Below are positions 18,070 to 27,413 of a DNA stretch of 34,877 bases, piece after piece. A program made the position numbers and the translations under genes. The first letter of the stretch is position 1. Each line of letters begins with the position of its first letter. A model generated the notes under the pieces. The model was not told the DNA's origin. It worked only from the letters and a program-made list of their open reading frames with translations, and ran no database searches. Where the stretch lies: the NCBI GenBank assembly GCA_012515595.1, contig JAAYYA010000017.1, forward strand, positions 1 to 34,877, given 5' to 3'. The DNA is from Actinomycetales bacterium (GTDB taxonomy: Bacteria > Actinomycetota > Actinomycetes > Actinomycetales > Dermatophilaceae).

Positions 18070-18963
18070 GTGCCCGAGGACGCGGACGTGGCGGACCCGG
18101 ACGCGACGGGATGGCGCGTCGGGGAGCTGGCCGACCTCTCGGGTCTGACGGTCCGTGCCCTGCACCACTACGACGAGATCGGGGTCCTCCGGGCCGACCG
18201 GACCGCTGCCGGTCACCGGGTCTACCGCCGAGCCCACCTGGAGCGGCTCTATCGGATCAGCGTCCTGCGTCGCTTCGGCACCCCTCTGGAGGAGATCGGC
18301 CGGGCCCTCGACGACCCGGCGTGGACGATGGACGGCGCGCTGCGCGGTCACCTGGTGGCACTCGAGGACGAGGTGCTCCGCACCGAGCGCCTCCTCCACC
18401 GGCTGGGTGGCCTTCGCACCGGTTCGGCGCCCGGTCCCGCGGCCGCCGACGTGGTCGGTCCGGGTGACCGGGCCGGGGACATCGAGGTGTGCCGTCGCCT
18501 GCTGGCGGTGCTCGAGGACACGGCGGTCGCCCGCACCGAACCGTTGCGCCGCATCGCCGTGCTCGTCTACCAGGATCTGGAGCGGGCGCACGAGCACCTC
18601 GTGCGGGTCTTCGGGCTCGAGCCCGGCCCGCTCCACCGCGACAGCGACGGCACCGTGGTGCAGGCGGAGGTCCGCACGGCCGACGGTGTGGTGATGCTCC
18701 ACCGGGTCGCCCCCGAGTGGGGGCTGTGCTCACCGGCGACGCTGGGCGCGGCCACCGGCATGCTGGTCGTCACCGTGCAGGACGTCGACGCCCACCACGC
18801 GGGCGTCGTCGCCCGCGGCGGCACCGTGACCTACCCGCCGACGGACCAGGAGTATGGCGCGCGGGAGTACGGCGTGCTCGGCCCGGAGGGTGAGCCGTGG
18901 TCCTTCTGGACCCCGCTGCCGGAGCGACCCCTGCCAGCGCGCCGAGGCCCGCAGACGACCTGA
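18070..18963 (+). CDS. MerR-family regulator fused to C-terminal VOC-like domain
   Basis: GTG 18070; GWRVGELADLSGLTVRALHHYDEIGVLRADRTAAGHRVYRRAHLERLYRISVLRRFGTPLEEIGRAL (MerR HTH), then RRIAVLVYQDLERAHEHLVRVFGLEPG...MLVVTVQDVDAHHAGVVARGGTVTYPPTDQEYGAREYGVLGPEGEPWSFW (VOC). Confidence 0.9.
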   Translation: MPEDADVADPDATGWRVGELADLSGLTVRALHHYDEIGVLRADRTAAGHRVYRRAHLERLYRISVLRRFGTPLEEIGRALDDPAWTMDGALRGHLVALEDEVLRTERLLHRLGGLRTGSAPGPAAADVVGPGDRAGDIEVCRRLLAVLEDTAVARTEPLRRIAVLVYQDLERAHEHLVRVFGLEPGPLHRDSDGTVVQAEVRTADGVVMLHRVAPEWGLCSPATLGAATGMLVVTVQDVDAHHAGVVARGGTVTYPPTDQEYGAREYGVLGPEGEPWSFWTPLPERPLPARRGPQTT

Positions 18964-18990
18964 CGCGGCGCGCGGGACAAGCCCTGGCGG

Positions 18991-19629
18991 TCAGTGCCCG
19001 CGGTCGATCCACTCCTGGCGGTGCGGGGCCTCCGCGCCGATCGTCGTGGTGTCGCCGTGGCCGGTGTGCACGACGGTGTCCAGGGGCAGCGTCAGCAGCC
19101 GCCGGGTGATCGAGTCGATGATGGTGTCGAAGTCGCTGAACGACCGGCCGGTGGCTCCGGGACCACCCTGGAAGAGGGTGTCCCCGGTGAAGACCGCACC
19201 CAGGGCGGGCACGTGGAAGCTGCACGCCCCCGGGGTGTGGCCGGGGGTGTGCAGCACCTGCACGACCGTGCCCGCGATCTCGATGGTGTCGCCGTCCTCC
19301 AGCTCCTCGACCGGAGGCTCGGCGTGCACCCGGTCCCACAGCATCCGGTCCTCCGCGTGCAGGTAGGTCGGTGCCCCGGTGGCCTCCGACAGGACCACGG
19401 CCGCGTCGATGTGGTCGTCGTGGGCGTGGGTGAGCAGGATGGCCGCCACCGTGCGGCCGCCGACGACGGCGAGGATCTTCTCCGCGTCGTGCGGGGCGTC
19501 GATGACGACACACTCCTGGTCGTCTCCGAGCACCCAGACGTTGTTGTCGACGTCCCAGGTGCCACCGTCGAGACTGAACGTCCCGGACGTCACGCCGTGG
19601 TCGATGCGGAGCTGGCCGACGCCGTTCAC
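18991..19629 (-). CDS. MBL-fold metallo-hydrolase
   Basis: 212 aa; [27 protein letters not shown]...[29 protein letters not shown]. Confidence 0.94.
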   Translation of the reverse strand: MNGVGQLRIDHGVTSGTFSLDGGTWDVDNNVWVLGDDQECVVIDAPHDAEKILAVVGGRTVAAILLTHAHDDHIDAAVVLSEATGAPTYLHAEDRMLWDRVHAEPPVEELEDGDTIEIAGTVVQVLHTPGHTPGACSFHVPALGAVFTGDTLFQGGPGATGRSFSDFDTIIDSITRRLLTLPLDTVVHTGHGDTTTIGAEAPHRQEWIDRGH

Positions 19630-20711
19630 AGGACCACCACCGAGCGGAGCACCTCGCCACGTTCCATCTTGGAGAAGGCCCCCTCGACCCCGTCGATGCC
19701 GATGGTCTCGGTGACGAAGGCGTCCAGGTCGAAACGACCCTGGCGGTAGAGGTCGATGAGCATCGGGAAGTCCCGAGAGGGCAGACAGTCGCCGTACCAG
19801 CTGGACTTCAGGGATCCGCCGCGTCCGAAGACGTCGAGCAGCGGCAGCTCGATGGTCATCTTCGGCGTCGGCACCCCGACCAGCACCACGGTCCCGGCCA
19901 GGTCGCGGGCGTAGAAGGCCTGCTTGTAGGTCTCCGGCCGGCCGACCGCGTCGACGACGAGGTCGGCGCCGAAGCCCCCGGTCAGCTCCTGGATCGCCAC
20001 GACCGGGTCCCGCCGCGCGCTGTTCACGGTGTGCGTGGCCCCGAAGGAGGTGGCGATCTCCAGCTTCCGGTCGTCGACGTCGACGGCGATGATCGTCGTC
20101 GCCCCGGCCAGGGCGGCGCCCGCGATCGCGGCGTCACCCACACCCCCGCAGCCGATGACCGCCACCGAGTCGCCACGTCGCACGCCGCCGGTGTTCACGG
20201 ACGCCCCGAAGCCGGCCATGATCCCGCACCCGAGCAACCCGGCCGCGGTGGCCGAGGCCTCCCGATCGACCTTGGTGCACTGTCCGGCCGCGACGAGGGT
20301 CTTCTCGATGAAGGCGCCGATGCCGAGCGCCGGCGAGAGCTCGGTGCCGTCGGTGAGCGTCATCTTCTGGGTCGCGTTGGCGGTGTTGAAGCAGTACCAC
20401 GGCTCGCCCTTCGCGCAGGCCCGGCACTGGCCGCACACCGCCCGCCAGTTGAGGATCACGAAGTCGCCCGGCGCCACCTCGGTGACCCCCTCGCCGACGG
20501 CCTCCACGGTCCCGGCGGCCTCGTGGCCCAGCAGGAACGGGAACTCGTCGTTGATGCCGCCCTCCCGGTAGTGCAGGTCGGTGTGGCACACGCCGCAGGC
20601 CTCGACCCTGACCACTGCCTCCCCCGGTCCGGGGTCCGGGACGATGATGTCGACGAGCTCGACGTCGGCGCCCTTGCTGCGCGCGATGACTCCCTGGACC
20701 GTGCTTGGCAT
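19626..20711 (-). CDS. mscR: Zn-dependent class III-like alcohol dehydrogenase, probable S-(hydroxymethyl)mycothiol dehydrogenase
   Basis: 361 aa; [60 protein letters not shown]; 4-bp overlap with the MBL gene; mshA is also in the window. Confidence 0.82.
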   Translation of the reverse strand: MPSTVQGVIARSKGADVELVDIIVPDPGPGEAVVRVEACGVCHTDLHYREGGINDEFPFLLGHEAAGTVEAVGEGVTEVAPGDFVILNWRAVCGQCRACAKGEPWYCFNTANATQKMTLTDGTELSPALGIGAFIEKTLVAAGQCTKVDREASATAAGLLGCGIMAGFGASVNTGGVRRGDSVAVIGCGGVGDAAIAGAALAGATTIIAVDVDDRKLEIATSFGATHTVNSARRDPVVAIQELTGGFGADLVVDAVGRPETYKQAFYARDLAGTVVLVGVPTPKMTIELPLLDVFGRGGSLKSSWYGDCLPSRDFPMLIDLYRQGRFDLDAFVTETIGIDGVEGAFSKMERGEVLRSVVVL

Positions 20712-20820
20712 TCCTGACCCCTTGGGTTGACCGGTTGTGACGTGTTCGGCGCCCGGGCGCCTGGCCCACCAATCTAGGCGGTCGCTCCCGCGTCGTCACC
20801 CCGGCCGGTAGCCTGACGGC

Positions 20821-21156
20821 GTGAGTGGGGACAGTGGTGTCGGCCGGACGATCTGCTCCTGCGGCCGTGAGGTCGAGACACGCGACCACGGGTTCTGGTC
20901 CGGGCTGGCCAACGTCGTGCTCCTCCCGCTGCTGACGCTGGGGCTGTACACCCTCGCGGTGTTCGCCGGGCTGAAGCTCTACCCCGACCACCCCGCGGTC
21001 GGGCTCGTCGCCCTGCTCCTGCCTGCCGTCTCGCTGGCGGCCACGTCGCTCATCCAGCTGGTCCGGGGTCACCGCTGGTGGTGCCTGGCGCGACGAGCCC
21101 TCGGCTGGTGGCTGTGGTGGCCCGGTGCAGTCCTCAGCGCCCTCGCCTTCGCCTGA
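20821..21156 (+). CDS. Hypothetical membrane protein
   Basis: GTG 20821; 111 aa with several TM stretches; N-terminal CSCGRE. Confidence 0.55.
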   Translation: MSGDSGVGRTICSCGREVETRDHGFWSGLANVVLLPLLTLGLYTLAVFAGLKLYPDHPAVGLVALLLPAVSLAATSLIQLVRGHRWWCLARRALGWWLWWPGAVLSALAFA

Positions 21157-21213
21157 CGTGGCCGCCCGTCACCCCTGACGTCATGAGACGGCTACCGAGC
21201 CGCCCTGTGGGGC

Positions 21214-21723
21214 CTACGGGTGCGCGGACCGCACGACCAGGGCCGTCGCGATCCCCGCCAGGCCCTCCCCGCGTCCGGTGAACCCCAGACCGTCGGTCGT
21301 GGCCGCGGACACCGAGACCGGGGCCCCGCCCAGGGCGCTCGACATGGCCGCCTCCATCTCCGCCCGGCGCGGCCCTACCCGTGGCCGGGCCCCGACCAGC
21401 TGCACGGCGACATTGCCGATCCCGTAGCCCGCCTCCGCCACCATGCGGCGGACGTGGTCGAGCATCTGCCCGCCGGAGGCGCCGGCCATCTCCGGCCGGT
21501 CGGTGCCGAAGACCGACCCGAGGTCGCCGAGGCCGGCGGCCGACAGCAGCGCGTTGCAGGCGGCGTGCGCGGCGACGTCGCCGTCCGAGTGGCCTTCGAT
21601 CCCCCGTTCACCGGGCCACTCCAGGCAGCCCAGCATCAGCACCCGGTCACTGCCCTCCGGCGCGTAGGCGTGCACGTCGACGCCGTTGCCGACTCGGAAG
21701 GGGACGTTGGCACCGGCGGTCAT
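21214..21723 (-). CDS. ispF: 2-C-methyl-D-erythritol 2,4-cyclodiphosphate synthase
   Basis: [75 protein letters not shown]... [15 protein letters not shown]; start may be 21732 or 21723. Confidence 0.95.
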   Translation of the reverse strand: MTAGANVPFRVGNGVDVHAYAPEGSDRVLMLGCLEWPGERGIEGHSDGDVAAHAACNALLSAAGLGDLGSVFGTDRPEMAGASGGQMLDHVRRMVAEAGYGIGNVAVQLVGARPRVGPRRAEMEAAMSSALGGAPVSVSAATTDGLGFTGRGEGLAGIATALVVRSAHP

Positions 21724-21752
21724 GCCGCCCACTGTAGGGCGACTGAGGCAGG

Positions 21753-22715
21753 ATGGTGGGCGTGGACCTCCGTATCTTCACCGAGCCCCAGCAGGGGGCC
21801 TCCTACGACGACCAGCTCCGGGTGGCGCGGGCGGCCGAGGCCGCCGGCTTCGACGCCTTCTTCCGCTCGGACCACTTCCTGGCGATGGGGCAGCGCGACG
21901 GCCTGCCCGGGCCGACCGACGCCTGGGTGACGCTGGCCGGGCTGGCCCGCGAGACCTCCACGATCCGCCTCGGCACCCTGGTCAGCCCGGTCACCTTCCG
22001 GCTGCCCGGCCCGACCGCGATCGCGGCGGCCCAGGTCGACGCGATGAGTGACGGGCGGCTCGAGGTCGGTCTCGGTGCGGGGTGGTTCGAGGGCGAGCAC
22101 ACGGCATACGGCATCCCGTTCCCGGGCGTCCGGGACCGGTTCGAGCTCCTCGAGGACTCGCTGGCGGTGATCGCCGGGCTGTGGGGCACTCCGGAGGGCG
22201 AGCGGTTCTCGTATGCCGGGGCGACGGTCACCGTCACTGACTCCCCCGCCCTGCCCAAGCCGGTGCAGCAGGACGAGTTCTCCGGCGGCCCACCGGTGAT
22301 CGTGGGCGGCACGGGCAAGCGTCGGACCCCCGCGCTGGCGGCCCGCTACGCGGCCGAGTTCAACACCTCCTTCGCCCCGCTGCCGGCCGCCACGGAGCAG
22401 TTCGACCGGGTCGCCGCCGCCTGCGACGAGGTCGGGCGGGCACCGGGCAGCCTCATCCGCTCGGCCGCCATGACGACGGTCGTCGGTCGGGACGAGGCTC
22501 AGGTCCGTGCCCGCGCTGAGGCGATCGGGCGGGACCCCGCGGAGCTGAGGGAGAGCGGTCTGGCGGGCACGCCCACGGAGGTCGTCGAGCGGCTCGGCCA
22601 GTGGGCGGAGCGGACCGGCATCGGCCGCGCCTACCTGCAGGTGCTGGACCTGGGTGACGATGTGGTGGACCACCTCGAGCTGATCGCCGCAGAGGTCATG
22701 CCGCAGGTCGGGTAG
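21753..22715 (+). CDS. LLM class F420-dependent oxidoreductase
   Basis: 320 aa; [40 protein letters not shown]...[45 protein letters not shown]. Confidence 0.92.
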   Translation: MVGVDLRIFTEPQQGASYDDQLRVARAAEAAGFDAFFRSDHFLAMGQRDGLPGPTDAWVTLAGLARETSTIRLGTLVSPVTFRLPGPTAIAAAQVDAMSDGRLEVGLGAGWFEGEHTAYGIPFPGVRDRFELLEDSLAVIAGLWGTPEGERFSYAGATVTVTDSPALPKPVQQDEFSGGPPVIVGGTGKRRTPALAARYAAEFNTSFAPLPAATEQFDRVAAACDEVGRAPGSLIRSAAMTTVVGRDEAQVRARAEAIGRDPAELRESGLAGTPTEVVERLGQWAERTGIGRAYLQVLDLGDDVVDHLELIAAEVMPQVG

Positions 22716-22732
22716 AGGGGCACGGGGAGGGC

Positions 22733-24004
22733 TCAGCGGGTCCGGAGCTGTTCCTCGATCTGCGCGACCAGCTCGGGGGCCGGCCGACCGGTGGTGTCGA
22801 CGCTCAGGTCGGCCTCCGGCCAGGGCTGGTAGTCGCTGACCAGGATCTCGGACCACTCCGGGAGCCGGTGCCCGGGGATGTCCGGTGCCCGGTGCTCCAC
22901 GCGCTCCCGGTGCTCACCCGGGGCGCAGGTGAGCTCGACCTCGAGCAGGGTGGCCCCAGCGTCGGTCGCCACGTCGCGCCAGGCGGCGCGGGTGACCGGC
23001 AGCGGGTTGACGGAGTCAGCCACCACGTCGAGCCCGAGGGCCAGCTGGTCGGCGGCCAGGGCGTAGGCCGCGGCGTAGCCCTGGACCCCGACCCGGTCGG
23101 CACCGGCGCGGATGAGCGCCTGCTCGACCGTGTCCACGCGGACGTGTGCCGCCCCACGGGGCCCGGCCCAGGCGCGGGCGAGAGTCGTCTTGCCGGTCCC
23201 AGGGAGGCCACCGAGCACCAGCAGCGTCGGCACCCGGGGCACCTCGCCGCGGACGTCACCCTGGCGGGAGGCGGTGGGCGGCGCCGCCGGCGCCCCGGCA
23301 GCGGGGGCCCCGGCCCACGCCGTGACCCGGACGAGGTCGTCGGGCCCGGTCACCTTCAGCGACCGCTGGTCCCCGTCCACGATGAAGACGGCACCGCCCA
23401 TGGCCTCGACCAGGCCGGCGTCGTCGGTGGCCTGCTCGCCGGTCCGGTGGGCCCGCTCGAGCGTCTCGCGGAGGAAGCCCTGAGGGGTCTGCACGGCCCG
23501 CAGCGCGCTGCGGTCGGGGGTGGCGACCACGTGGTCGCGGGCGTCGACGGTCTTGACGGTGTCGGTCACCCGCACCGCCGGGACGACCGCGGCATGGCCG
23601 TGCCGTACCGCGGCGACGACGCGCTCGAAAACCGCGGCCGGGGTGAAGGCCCGGGCGGCGTCGTGGACCAGCACGATGCCGACCTCCTGGGGCACGGCCC
23701 GCAGGCCCGCCGCGACGGAGTCGGTGCGTTCGGCACCACCCGGGACCACGCGGACCTCGACCGGTGCCTCGGGGGCCGCGAGGCGTACCGCGGCGGTGAG
23801 CTCCGGCATACGGTCCGGTGGTGCCACCACGACCACGGCGCACAGGTCCGGACATGACAACACGCCCCGGAGGGCGTGTGTCACCAGCGGTGCTGCGTCG
23901 GGGCCTTCCCCGATCGGCACGAGTGCCTTGGGCCGGTCGGCTCCGAGGCGGGTGCCCCGGCCGGCGGCCACCAGGACGACGCCGACGCGGTGCTGTGGGT
24001 TCAG
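22733..24004 (-). CDS. ispD: IspD (MEP cytidylyltransferase) fused to C-terminal P-loop kinase/AAA domain; putative CTG start at 24004 (first canonical in-frame start is GTG at 23971)
   Basis: ([11 protein letters not shown])[23 protein letters not shown]...[13 protein letters not shown]...[12 protein letters not shown]...TPQGF; then Ala/Pro linker and [41 protein letters not shown] (Walker A). Confidence 0.88.
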   Translation of the reverse strand: MNPQHRVGVVLVAAGRGTRLGADRPKALVPIGEGPDAAPLVTHALRGVLSCPDLCAVVVVAPPDRMPELTAAVRLAAPEAPVEVRVVPGGAERTDSVAAGLRAVPQEVGIVLVHDAARAFTPAAVFERVVAAVRHGHAAVVPAVRVTDTVKTVDARDHVVATPDRSALRAVQTPQGFLRETLERAHRTGEQATDDAGLVEAMGGAVFIVDGDQRSLKVTGPDDLVRVTAWAGAPAAGAPAAPPTASRQGDVRGEVPRVPTLLVLGGLPGTGKTTLARAWAGPRGAAHVRVDTVEQALIRAGADRVGVQGYAAAYALAADQLALGLDVVADSVNPLPVTRAAWRDVATDAGATLLEVELTCAPGEHRERVEHRAPDIPGHRLPEWSEILVSDYQPWPEADLSVDTTGRPAPELVAQIEEQLRTR

Positions 24005-24483
24005 GAGGCCAGGACCTCGTCCAGGGTCGCCTCGGCCTTGTCCTCGTTGGTCTTCTCGGCGAGCGCGAGCTCGGAGACCAGGATCTGACGGGCCTTGTTC
24101 AGGAGGCGCTTCTCACCGGTGGACAGCCCGCGGTCCTTGTCGCGGCGCCACAGGTCGCGGACGACCTCGGCCACGCGGATGACGTCGCCGGAGGCGAGCT
24201 TCTCCAGGTTGGCCTTGTAGCGGCGGGACCAGTTGGTGGGCTCCTCGGTGTGCTCGGCGCGCAGCACCTCGAACACCTTGTCCAGACCTTCCTTGCCGAC
24301 CACGTCGCGCACTCCGACCAGATCGCAGTTGTCTGCGGGGACCTCGATGGTCAGATCGCCTTGGGCGACCTTGAGTTTGAGGTAGAGCTTCTCCTCGCCC
24401 TTGATGGTGCGCGTCTTCATTTCTTCGATCAGTGCGGCCCCGTGGTGCGGGTACACAACCGTCTCGCCGACCTTGAACGTCAT
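24001..24483 (-). CDS. carD: CarD family transcriptional regulator
   Basis: 160 aa; [67 protein letters not shown]. Confidence 0.96.
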   Translation of the reverse strand: MTFKVGETVVYPHHGAALIEEMKTRTIKGEEKLYLKLKVAQGDLTIEVPADNCDLVGVRDVVGKEGLDKVFEVLRAEHTEEPTNWSRRYKANLEKLASGDVIRVAEVVRDLWRRDKDRGLSTGEKRLLNKARQILVSELALAEKTNEDKAEATLDEVLAS

Positions 24484-24660
24484 CTTCAGTTAGCCCCTTT
24501 CGCGGAGTTCAAGGGTAACATGCGTGGCGCAGATCACGTAATGACATGAGTGATATTTGTGCTGGTCAGCGGAGTAATGAGGCGCAAGAGCGCCGATCAG
24601 GCAGCCTCTCGCGACCCGATTCTGGCGGGTCTCTGACACGCGCGCGAGGAGGCCGCTAGA

Positions 24661-25203
24661 GTGTCCCTCGTGATCTCCAGGACCGCTGCCCAGCAGCCCG
24701 CTTCCCGTCCCCGCCGCCTGGCCGTCGTCGGGCTCGCGCTGGCGGCCGCGCTGTCGCTCGGCGCCTGCCAGATGAGCTCCCCGGTGACCACCGACATGGG
24801 CTACGACCCCGCCGACGGCGTCTCCCTCAACGCCGGTGACATCGCCGTGCGCGACCTGCTCGTCGTCAGCCAGGGCGACGGCGCGCCGGGCGTCGTCAGC
24901 GGCCAGGTCGTCAACAACACACCCGAGTCCGCGGACATCACCCTCACCGCCACCGTCGACGGCCAGGCCGTCCCGCTGGAGCCGATGGTGACCGTCGAGC
25001 CGGGCACCTCCGTCCGACTGGACGGCGGCGGTCCGGACGGCAGCGGCACACCGGTCACCATCCCCAGCGTCACGGCCCGCCCGGGTGGCATCGTCGAGAT
25101 CACCGTGCAGACCTCGCAGGGCGCCGGTGACTCCGGGCTGGCCCCGGTCCTCCTGCCGGACGGCTACTACGCGGACCTCCTGCCGACCGACACGTCCGAG
25201 TAA
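24661..25203 (+). CDS. Hypothetical lipoprotein
   Basis: GTG 24661; lipobox SLGAC; 180 aa secreted domain ending ...LPDGYYADLLPTDTSE. Confidence 0.75.
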   Translation: MSLVISRTAAQQPASRPRRLAVVGLALAAALSLGACQMSSPVTTDMGYDPADGVSLNAGDIAVRDLLVVSQGDGAPGVVSGQVVNNTPESADITLTATVDGQAVPLEPMVTVEPGTSVRLDGGGPDGSGTPVTIPSVTARPGGIVEITVQTSQGAGDSGLAPVLLPDGYYADLLPTDTSE

Positions 25204-25282
25204 CCGGTGCGGGTCGGCCGTGGCCGGCCTGCCGGGGCGACCTGCCGCGAGCCGCTAGCCGAGGCGGCAGGGTGACGGGACG

Positions 25283-25990
25283 TCAGCCGAGGTGGGCGGG
25301 GCGACGGACCTCGGTCACGTCGAGCCGCTCGTCGATGTCCAGGTGGTCATCGCCCCACTCGCCCGTGACCAGGTAGACGATCCGGTGTGCCACCGAGACG
25401 GCATGGTCTCCGAAACGCTCGTAGTAGCGGCTCAGCAGGGTCGCGTCGATCGCGGCCTCGACCCCGGAGTCCCAGTCCGGGGACAGCAGCGTGCGGAACA
25501 CCTCGCGGTGCAGGTCGTCCATCTCGTCGTCGGTGATGGTGAGCTGGTGGACGGCCTCCACGTCGTTCTCCCGGATGATGCGCCCGGCCTCGGTCACCAG
25601 GTCCTGGGCGACCTCTGCCATCCGGGCGAACGTCGGGGTCAGGCTCTCGCCGAGCACCCGCTGCGGGTAGCGCAGGCGCACCACCTTCGCGACGTGCCGG
25701 GCGAGGTCACCCATGCGCTCCAGGTCGGCACTCATCCGCATCGCCGTCACGAGCATGCGCAGGTCGGTGGCCACGGGCTGCTGCCGGGCCAGCGCGTCGA
25801 CCGCGCGGGCGTCCAGGTCCCGCCGGACCGCGTCGATGTGTTGGTCGGCGGAGATCACCGACTCGGCCTTCTCCAGGTCCGCGTCCATCAACGCCTCGGT
25901 CGCCTGGCGCAGGGCCGCCCCGGACAGCCGGCTGAGCTCCACGAGCTGATCGGTGATGAACTGCAGTTCCTCGGTAAAAACCTTGCGCAC
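25283..25990 (-). CDS. phoU: Phosphate signaling complex protein PhoU
   Basis: 235 aa; MRKVFTEELQFITDQLVELSRLSGAALRQATEALMDADLEKAESVISADQHIDAVRRDLDARAVDALARQQPVATDLR. Confidence 0.95.
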   Translation of the reverse strand: MRKVFTEELQFITDQLVELSRLSGAALRQATEALMDADLEKAESVISADQHIDAVRRDLDARAVDALARQQPVATDLRMLVTAMRMSADLERMGDLARHVAKVVRLRYPQRVLGESLTPTFARMAEVAQDLVTEAGRIIRENDVEAVHQLTITDDEMDDLHREVFRTLLSPDWDSGVEAAIDATLLSRYYERFGDHAVSVAHRIVYLVTGEWGDDHLDIDERLDVTEVRRPAHLG

Positions 25991-26042
25991 TCGGCACTCC
26001 CTCTAGATCAATCGGTTCTACTCCACAGGGGACTGTCTCACC

Positions 26043-26075
26043 CTCGGGTGAACAGTTGCCCCCCGCCAGGTGAAC
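26043..26075 (-). promoter_or_regulatory. Putative PHO box / PhoP-RegX3-type site: GTTCACCTGGC-GGGGGGCAACT-GTTCACCCGAG
   Basis: Two GTTCACC elements on the minus strand whose starts are exactly 22 bp (2 x 11) apart, in the phoU/senX3 divergent intergenic region. Confidence 0.65.
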
Positions 26076-26180
26076 GCCGTCCGACCGGGTGACGGGGGCT
26101 GCCCGTCGTCCCCGTCCGGGCGGTGCGGGAGGCGCGGCCCGGAGACCGCGACCTGCGGGTCGGCTCATTAGGCTGGAGGC

Positions 26181-27413
26181 GTGGACGAGCTGACGGCAGG
26201 GGCCCTGGGCGTGGTGCTCGGGCTGGCGCTGGCGGCGATCGCCACCCTCCTGGTGCGGGTCACCGAGCGCACGTCCGCGCCGCCGGCCCTGGCGGAGCCG
26301 GACGAGCCGGCCGTGCCTGAGGGCGTCGCCGATGTGCTGGCCGTGCTGCGTGACGGGGCGATCGTCCTCGACGCCAGCGGGAACGTCGTCAAGACCAGCG
26401 CGTCCGCCGTCGCCCACGGCCTGGTGCGCGGGAACCGCCTGACCCACCCGGAGCTGCGCGAGCTCGCGGTCCAGGTCCACCGGGACGGCGTCATCCGCGA
26501 CGCCGAGCTGGAGCTCGCCCGCGGACCCCTCGGTCAGGGCGTCATGGTCATGGGGGTCCGGGTGGCCCCGATCGGGCGGGACACGGTCCTGGCGCTGGTG
26601 GACGACCGGACCAAGGCGCGTCGCGTCGAGGAGGTCCGCCGGGACTTCGTGGTCAACGTGAGCCACGAGCTGAAGACGCCGGTCGGCGGGCTGTCGCTGC
26701 TGGCCGAGGCGGTCGAGGACGCCGCCGACGATCCCGACGCCGTCCAGCGCTTCGCCGGGCGGATGAAGGTCGAGACCATCCGCCTGAGCCGGTTGGTCAG
26801 CGAGATCGTGGACCTGTCGCGCCTCCAGACGGCGGACCTGTCCACCTCGCTCGCCGAGGTGGACGTGGGCGAGTGCGCGCGGGAGGCCGTCGAGCACACC
26901 CGGGTCGTGGCCGGCGGGCGCCGCATCACCCTGTCCAGCACCATCCAGGGCACCCGGTTGGCCGTGCACGGTGACGCCGAGTGGATCATCACGGCCATCC
27001 GCAACCTGATCACCAACGCGATCAGCTACTCCGAGGAGGGCAGCCCGGTCGCGGTGGTCTGCCGCCGCCGCAAGGACCTGGTCGAGGTGGCGGTCACCGA
27101 TCAGGGTCAGGGCATCTCACCGGCCGACCAGGAGCGGATCTTCGAGCGCTTCTACCGGGTCGACGCGGCGCGCTCCCGCGCGACCGGCGGCACCGGCCTC
27201 GGGCTGTCGATCGTGAAGCACATCTGCGCCAACCTGGGCGGCGACGTGGTCGTGTGGAGCCAGCTGGGACAGGGCTCGACCTTCACCATCCGGCTCCCGG
27301 CCGCGGATTCGGTCCCGGGGCACCCCGGGGTAGCCTCGGGGACAGCATCCGCTCCACCTACCCACCCGACAGACGACCTCGGTCGTGCGACCGAGCGAGG
27401 AGTGAGTTCATGA
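26181..27413 (+). CDS. senX3: Sensor histidine kinase SenX3/PhoR-like
   Basis: GTG 26181; VNVSHELKTPVGGLSLLAEAVEDAADDPDAVQRFAGRM...RNLITNAISYS...GTGLGLSIVKHICANLGG. Confidence 0.93.
   Translation: MDELTAGALGVVLGLALAAIATLLVRVTERTSAPPALAEPDEPAVPEGVADVLAVLRDGAIVLDASGNVVKTSASAVAHGLVRGNRLTHPELRELAVQVHRDGVIRDAELELARGPLGQGVMVMGVRVAPIGRDTVLALVDDRTKARRVEEVRRDFVVNVSHELKTPVGGLSLLAEAVEDAADDPDAVQRFAGRMKVETIRLSRLVSEIVDLSRLQTADLSTSLAEVDVGECAREAVEHTRVVAGGRRITLSSTIQGTRLAVHGDAEWIITAIRNLITNAISYSEEGSPVAVVCRRRKDLVEVAVTDQGQGISPADQERIFERFYRVDAARSRATGGTGLGLSIVKHICANLGGDVVVWSQLGQGSTFTIRLPAADSVPGHPGVASGTASAPPTHPTDDLGRATERGVSS

Noticed and set aside
20748-20761. 14-bp palindrome GGCGCCCGGGCGCC upstream of mscR
   Set aside because: Composed only of G and C in a very GC-rich genome; expected by chance often enough.
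24484-24660. Possible riboswitch or tRNA in the carD/lipoprotein intergenic region
   Set aside because: I see no cloverleaf or known riboswitch core; only weak promoter-like sequence and a short ATCAC/GTGAT dyad.
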